The position numbers and the translations under genes are program-made. Below are positions 56,151 through 64,000 of a stretch of DNA of 64,000 nt, piece by piece. The notes under the pieces are model-generated. The model did no database searches, was not told the origin of the DNA, and was given only the letters and a program-made list of their open reading frames with translations. How positions within the stretch are numbered: position 1 is the first letter of the stretch; the number at the start of each line of letters is the position of its first letter. The DNA lies in NCBI GenBank assembly GCA_036924285.1, contig JAYKYS010000016.1, positions 5,022,001 to 5,086,000 on the forward strand. The letters run 5' to 3'. The stretch comes from Asterella californica (Eukaryota > Streptophyta > Marchantiopsida > Marchantiales > Aytoniaceae).

Positions 56151-57515
56151 TAACCAAAGGAATTGTGTCAAATACGTAAATTGATCTAGTTGAGGCATTT
56201 TTTTTCCTTTTTTTTTACCGATTCCAATACTTATTGAATCGCGCTTTGCCACGTAAAATAATTGTTGATGATTCTTTTGACAAAAATAGTAAAAATTGTC
56301 AGCAAGATTGTTTTTGTTTTTGTTTGATTATAAAATAAAGATTGCATTTTTTTCAAATAATAATAACGACTGGAAAGAGATGTAGCTTTCTTAAATCGGG
56401 CATACCTTAAAAATAAGATTTGACACCAGATATCCGGAGGTGTCAAAAAAGCTGCTGTGAAAAGTGAAAAAACTATAAAAAAAGTTGCCTGATCATTTTG
56501 ATCTGGGGGCGCGGGCCTAATATATCATGAAATGGCGCACAGCACAAAAAACCGCAAAGATAGAAGAAAAAGGGCAAAAACTTCTAAGTTTTTGGAAAAA
56601 TCTAGATTATTCTCTTGAAAACTTATAAAAAAAGAAAAAGCCTGATAGGACACGAGCCGAAATGGCTGAGAAAAAACTCCATTACAGAGAACTCTTCTTT
56701 CTCAGCCGGCGAACAACGAGCTTCGGAATAACCACCCCTAAAAGACCCTTATTTTGCGAATCAAGTAGGTGTTGATCACTATTGGAAAAAAGCTTCTGTT
56801 TTCTATTTTGCTTTTCTGTGCCTTTGATTCTCTTCGACTTGCTTGACTGTTTTATCTCTTAAAACCTACGGGTTTTTCTAAAGATTAAAAGTAAATAGAA
56901 ATAAAGAACGAAGTAATTAGAAGTTTTTATTTGAAATTTTTCAATATATTTATTTATCTTTAGAAAATTTCATTGGTAAGTTGGTGGACGAGCGTAAGCA
57001 ATTGAAAGGACTCCTGAAGGACGTCAATGCGTTGGAGCGCTGTCATGCAAAAAGACTTCACTGTGCGGGACATAGAGTCCCGCGAAGCGCTTTATAGACT
57101 TCCAAGCCGGAGGGTTTAAGAGATGAAACTTCCAAGCGGGTCGAAGAGAATCAAAGGCACAGAAAAGTTGTTGTATATGCGGGAACCAGGAAAACATGGA
57201 AATGCACCATGTGAAGCACCTTCGGAAATCGAAGGCGAATGGCCTCACAAAAAGAAAATAAAAAATTTGTCCATTTAATTTTCTTCATCTTCCAATGTGC
57301 GAAGATACATACTAATAACGCTATCTCATGCAGAGAAGGGAGAAGTTACACCGGAGATGGCAAAGAAGTGTGCGGAAATCCTAAAGCCATTTCTGGCCTT
57401 CGGCCCTTCGGACCAAAGAAGTTTCCTCTCCCCTGGGATTCTTTGAGCTGTACAAGGCTACGGTAGGAGCCGAGGGCCCCAGGGGGGACTTTCTGACAGG
57501 GAAAAAAACTGAAAA
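56151..57515. other. Unassigned, organelle-like composition
   Basis: No gene is identified. A 7-bp perfect hairpin GCGGGAC..GTCCCGC lies at 57065-57083. A 38-bp word at 57361-57398 recurs with four mismatches at 63341-63378. GC-richer patches alternate with A/T runs, as in plant mitochondrial spacers. Confidence 0.45.
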
Positions 57516-57626
57516 ACCTGTGGAAACATCTCTACTTACCAACCATTGAAATAGTATGGGTGCTGCTGTGCCACAAATCACAAGCAAAAAAATAAAAAAA
57601 AATAAAAAATTTTGTAGTTGGACCAT
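57516..57626 (-). pseudogene. ccmFC: Mitochondrial ccmFC 5' fragment
   Basis: The minus strand has MVQLQNFLFFFIFLLVICGT followed by AAPILFQWLVSRDVSTG, the N-terminal transmembrane segment of the cytochrome c maturation protein encoded by plant mitochondria (heme delivery in the inner membrane). After DVSTG the frame runs on into unrelated sequence. About 37 codons of a several-hundred-codon gene. Confidence 0.75.
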
Positions 57627-58271
57627 CTGCCGGACAAAAGAGAACTCTGGCAAAGATAAAGAACGGACCAAGAAAAATAAAATCCCCCCCCCCCGTCAGA
57701 ACCACACGTGCAAGTTTCCCTGCATGTGGCTCGTCCATGGCAATTTCTTCACCATGTTATTATTATTATTTTTTCTTTTTTTCAATTAAGATTTTCTATT
57801 TTTTTTAATAGCCGAAGGCTCTTCCACTACACAGCGGACCGGATAGTCCCGGTTTCCCTGTATACTCCTGGTGGAGGTTGTGCGGGGCCGGGATATCAAA
57901 CTGGACCGGCCTTCTGCCCTTCTTTCGTAAAGCCAAAGAAGTCTCCTTCGGATCCTGCGGAGTGAAAATTCTATTAATTTTTTATTATTTATTGCAAAAC
58001 AGAAAACATCCTTTCTCCAGTCAGTTGGGGAATGTAGCCAGATGACCCAAGATAACAAATTTTTTTTTTGGACTCAACATCTTTTTTGGTTGGCAGACCC
58101 TCTCGCGTTGGTCGAGCACTAGGGGCCCTTATACTGAAACCAGGGCTGGAGTAGTTCATAATAATTAATCAAATACACTCCAATAATAATTTAGAGGAAA
58201 ATATGGAGATTTTTGTACTCCCTGAATTTGCTAAAATACAATTCGAAGGATTTAATCGTTTTATAAATCTT
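57627..58271. other. Unassigned spacer in organelle mosaic
   Basis: It contains a C-run at about 57687-57695 and a small hairpin CTTCTTTCGTAAAGCCAAAGAAG-type sequence at 57919-57941 that recurs at 63326-63348. No gene recognised. Confidence 0.45.
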
Positions 58272-58388
58272 AGCATGCATATAACGAAGCAACCAGCCTC
58301 CTTTCACATCTCTCATGATGTGTTCTACGCTTAAGAAAGCTAAATCCACATGAGGTGTATAATGCATAGCTAAGAAAACACCATATCC
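58272..58388 (-). pseudogene. cob: Mitochondrial cob (cytochrome b) fragment
   Basis: The minus strand encodes [20 protein letters not shown] followed by [19 protein letters not shown], a highly conserved part of plant cytochrome b (heme-ligand helix region, complex III). The reading frame is open through all 39 codons. Both sides diverge abruptly, with a stop just upstream. Confidence 0.9.
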
Positions 58389-58424
58389 TATTTATGCGTA
58401 AATTAAATAATCATACTCAAAAAA

Positions 58425-58472
58425 AAGAGTTTGATCCTGGCTCAGAATGAACGCTAGCGATATGCTTAACAT
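58425..58472 (+). pseudogene. rrn18: rrn18 5'-end fragment (mitochondrial type)
   Basis: AGAGTTTGATCCTGGCTCAG, then AATGAACGCTAGCGATATGC and TTAAC: the start of SSU rRNA, with the GCTAGC-ATATGC wording of the mitochondrial rather than the plastid gene. It breaks off after 48 bases where ACATGCAAG would follow. Confidence 0.9.
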
Positions 58473-58723
58473 CGCAAAAAACAGTGGGTCATTTCATTTT
58501 CATCAATTTTATTTGAAAAAAACTTGGAAATGTCATTTTTCACCTTTTCTTCTTGATACTTAAATAAAACTAAGTTCATAAGCTTATTATCCTAGGTCGG
58601 AACAAGTTGATAAAAACCCATTAAATTCTCTTTAACAGAGCGGTAACGTCGTCAGGTAAATGTGAAAATGGGATTGGTTTTTTTTGCCTTTGGTATTGCA
58701 GGTCTCCCCGAGACCTGCACGAC
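58473..58723. other. Unassigned spacer with perfect hairpin
   Basis: No gene recognised. GCAGGTCTC at 58698-58706 pairs exactly with GAGACCTGC at 58710-58718 across a CCC loop, immediately before the trnI fragment. Confidence 0.6.
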
Positions 58724-59025
58724 GGGCTATTAGCTCAGTGGTAGAGCGCGCCCATGATAATTGCGTCGTTGTGCTTGGGCTGTGAAGGTTTTCAGCCACA
58801 TAAATAGTTCAATGTGCTCATCAGCGTCTGACCTGAAGATGTTAATCATTCATTTAAGACACCTTAGCATGGCGCATTCCTTTTATTTCAATTTGAAAGA
58901 GGATAGATGGGGCGATTCAGGTGAGATCAAATGGAGATTCAATTGTCACTCACTCGTGGGATCTGGGCGGTCCAGGGAGAACCCATCGAGCTCCTCTCTT
59001 CTCGAGAAATCAATATATGCCTATA
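58724..59025 (+). pseudogene. trnI-GAU: Plastid trnI-GAU 5' exon and part of its group II intron
   Basis: The exon (58724-58760) reads GGGCTATTAGCTCAGTGGTA then GAGCGCGCCCATGATAA, the 5' half of isoleucine tRNA up to the anticodon GAT and two more bases, with one C-to-A change before TGATAA. The following sequence (TTGCGTCGTTGTGC, GGGCTGTGA, AGTTCAATGTGCTCATC, GATAGATGGGGCGATTCAGG, CTCGTGGGATC-GGGCGGTCC) is the intron of the plastid gene in the rRNA operon. The intron ends early and no 3' exon follows. Confidence 0.9.
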
Positions 59026-61291
<2,266 letters not shown>

Positions 61292-61358
61292 AGGCCATCC
61301 CATTGATAGGGCGCCTACCTAGGAGGGAAGTGGTCTCAGGATCAATCCCTCCTGGCCT
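61292..61358 (+). repeat. tRNA-like segment, possible tRNA-derived SINE head
   Basis: The ends AGGCCA (61292-61297) and TGGCCT (61353-61358) pair like an acceptor stem. TGATAGGGCGCCTACCTAGG resembles box A and the D-arm, and GGTCTCAGGATCAATCCC resembles box B and the T-arm with a few mismatches. The structure does not close as a good cloverleaf, so a tRNA pseudogene or SINE head is more likely than a working tRNA. Confidence 0.35.
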
Positions 61359-61428
61359 CTGGTTCCTATTCCGGCATGTTGGTCTCCTGGAAGAAAGTCT
61401 ATGTTGGGTATGCAGCCACGTCCTGCAT

Positions 61429-61460
61429 AAGAGAGATACCGGGAGACCGGTATCTCTCTT
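61429..61460. repeat. Perfect 14-bp hairpin with GAGA loop
   Basis: AAGAGAGATACCGG, then GAGA, then CCGGTATCTCTCTT: an exact inverted repeat. It is not followed by a T-run, so a terminator role is not supported. Confidence 0.95.
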
Positions 61461-62162
61461 AATCGTGGGCTTCCTGGCCTAAGTCTGGATCGGCTGAAGA
61501 TCGGGGGAGACTTTTCAAGCGATTTTTGGACTGAGAGCTGAGAGCTGAAGCGGAAAGAAGGGAATTAGGGATTTAGGATCAGGGAAGTACATGAGAAGCT
61601 TGGAGGCTGGGAGAGGTCAATTTTTTCTGACAGAACAGAGGCGGACAAATGTTTGGGAGCGGGAACTTTATCTATTATACAATTTGGAGGCAAAACTACC
61701 TTCTGAACGGACAAGAGGTTGTTTTATTGAGGGAGATCGTTTGATAATCTGCAGAGGACTTTTGATCGATGTGGGGTTAAATTCTTGATAGTTTCAGTTG
61801 GAAGATTGACGCAGAGGGAGGATTAAGAGTTGGAAGAGCTTGAATTTACCTACTAGGCTGTTTGAGGTGAATCTGGTGAGCTAGGAGTATCTATCTGAGC
61901 GGAGGAAAGATAGGGATTGAGAAGATCAGGTTCTTTTGAGAAATTCAAGAGTACGTCTGAGACGAGGTTAAATTGGAATAAAATGGAGCTAAAACTTGTA
62001 ACATATACGTTTACTCTTTTTCCTAGAAATCTCGACAAAAAAATATATATATTTTTGCTGCAAAAAATCAAAAATCAAAGTTTTCCTTTAGTAATGAAAA
62101 GTATTGTAAAAGAGGAATAAAAGAAAGTGGAATCATTTTTTAATTACCTACAAAAAATGTAG
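61461..62162. other. Unassigned spacer
   Basis: Purine-rich to about 61930, then very AT-rich. A 65-codon plus frame at 61591-61788 has no domain. The final AT-rich part may be mitochondrial flank of rps2. Confidence 0.4.
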
Positions 62163-62273
62163 TTAAACTTATTAACTCAACAAATGGCAAAAAAAACCAA
62201 TCAAAGCTATATCAATCATAAATGGATTGGGGGTTTTTTGACCAATTGGAAACATATGAAAAAAGTAAAAAAA
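62163..62273 (+). pseudogene. rps2: Mitochondrial rps2 fragment
   Basis: LNLLTQQMAKKTNQSYINHK followed by WIGGFLTNWKHMKKVKK matches the conserved core of ribosomal protein S2 (the Y-I-N-H-K-W-I-G-G-x-L-T-N-W signature, 30S subunit) in the mitochondrial form that spore-bearing plants retain. A TAG precedes it in frame, and the sequence diverges after KKVKK. Two short A-runs interrupt the flanks. Confidence 0.85.
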
Positions 62274-62540
62274 CCCCACGCAACTCAGCCGAAAGTTAGT
62301 AGGAGAGTGATGTCCTGCGTTGGGGTAGACGGTCTGGTAAGTCTAGGGAAACGAATACTAAGGATGCGCACTCCCTTTCTGTGGAGCGTTTTAATGCCAT
62401 TACATGATGAGAATTACGAGGAACTCAAGATATTTTTTTTTGCTTTATGAAAATGTAAGGTGTATAAAATTTTAGTTTTTGTTTTTATTTATTTATTAAT
62501 AAGTAAACTTAAAATGCACTTAGCATCTTGATTTAAAGGT
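62274..62540. other. Unassigned spacer
   Basis: No recognisable gene. GC-balanced to about 62430, then AT-rich. Confidence 0.45.
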
Positions 62541-62639
62541 CATAGGTCCTGATAATCCCCAATTAATTGCTTCTTCTCTAGTAATAATACCTATTCCTTC
62601 AACTCGTTTTACAAAAATAGGATTATTTGCAAATAAATG
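62541..62639 (-). pseudogene. ndhH: Plastid ndhH fragment
   Basis: The minus strand encodes [20 protein letters not shown] followed by [13 protein letters not shown]. The R-V-E-G-I/[18 protein letters not shown] core is that of plastid NDH-complex subunit H. Mitochondrial nad7 is the related alternative but fits less well. Only 33 codons are present. Confidence 0.75.
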
Positions 62640-63664
<1,025 letters not shown>

Positions 63665-63792
63665 GGCCTGGTAAAGGGAGCCCACTGGAGCCGTAGCGAA
63701 AGAGAGTCTTCTTATGGCAATTGTCACTGCTTATGGACCCGAACCAGGGTGATCTATCCATGATCAGGATGAAGCTTGGGTGAAACTAAGTG
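63665..63792 (+). pseudogene. rrn26: Mitochondrial rrn26 (LSU rRNA) fragment
   Basis: GGCCTGGTAAAGGGAGCCCA, CTGGAGCCGTAGCGAAAGAG, CAATTGTCACTGCTTATGGA and GATCTATCCATGATCAGGAT with GAAGCTTGGGTGAAACTAAG: an internal part of LSU rRNA, in the mitochondrial wording (GGGTGAAACTAAG). It breaks off abruptly after AACTAAGTG. Confidence 0.9.
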
Positions 63793-63867
63793 TTTTTATG
63801 TGCTGCTCTTTTCGCTACGTGCAAATTATCATTGGATTTTGTTGGTTTTTAACAGCGATGGCTATTT

Positions 63868-63963
63868 ATTTATATTTGGGTTTTACCGTTGATTGGGAGT
63901 TTTGCGGCAGGGTTTTTTGGTCGTTTTCTTGGTTCAAGGGGAGTGGCTGTAGTCACAACCATG
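63868..63963 (+). pseudogene. nad5: Mitochondrial nad5 5' fragment
   Basis: The frame encodes VLPLIGSFAAGFFGRFLGSR followed by GVAVVTTM, the N-terminal transmembrane region of NADH dehydrogenase subunit 5. A TAA follows directly at 63964 where the protein should continue, and the sequence after it is unrelated. The normal start is altered. Confidence 0.85.
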
Positions 63964-64000
63964 TAATTGCCAAGGTTCCTCAGCATCACAAAAAGTGATT

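Noticed and set aside
55939..56157. 72-codon minus ORF as a gene
   Set aside because: Its first half is translated rRNA and its second half a nad2 fragment, so it is a chance open frame across a junction.
58425..58472. Functional rRNA gene start
   Set aside because: Only the first 48 bases match, then the sequence is unrelated.

Overview
The window reads as nuclear DNA of a land plant, most likely a spore-bearing one (lycophyte or bryophyte grade). That is inference, from four things: retroelement remains typical of plants, a plant-type TPR gene, a reverse-transcriptase family that I associate with non-seed plant genomes, and a terminal mosaic of short plant mitochondrial and plastid fragments. 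Only one gene looks intact. Almost everything else is decayed mobile DNA or AT-rich sequence in which I see no gene.

Layout. 0-3.3 kb: remnants of two LTR elements in opposite orientation. 3.3-8.7 kb: a GC-richer island with one intact ORF (6429-7187, minus), a TPR-like protein. 8.7-14 kb: AT-rich, no gene recognised. 11.4-17.2 kb: a tract unusually rich in GTCTTC/GAAGAC hexamers, containing a broken coiled-coil ORF of unknown family. 18-24 kb: a minus-strand Ty3/gypsy element with recognisable gag, protease, reverse transcriptase and integrase C-terminus, but with RNase H and the integrase core deleted. 24-34 kb: mostly unassigned, with one foldback element.

34-55.7 kb is the most structured part. 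Two head-to-head copies of a non-LTR-type reverse-transcriptase element form inverted arms: arm A 33995-43762 and arm B 50012-55725. Arm A is interrupted by a 4.56 kb insertion (39065-43622), and arm B preserves the matching empty site. The insertion encodes a decayed protein with an HUH motif followed 56 codons later by a Tyr-x-x-Lys motif, the signature of single-tyrosine HUH (rolling-circle type) endonucleases. A second, better preserved copy of the same gene (46132-47767) lies between the arms. Its catalytic region is open apart from one in-frame TAG. No helicase motif is present, so this is not a Helitron. It looks like an HUH-only transposon, possibly related to Replitrons, with subterminal tandem repeats. 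This is the best candidate for a little-described system in the window.

55.7-64 kb is a shredded organelle mosaic. Fragments of about 50-300 bp from mitochondrial nad2, rrn18 (three separate pieces), ccmFC, cob, rps2, rrn26 and nad5 alternate with plastid trnI-GAU, psaI and ndhH, in both orientations, separated by unidentified DNA and perfect hairpins. None is a complete gene.
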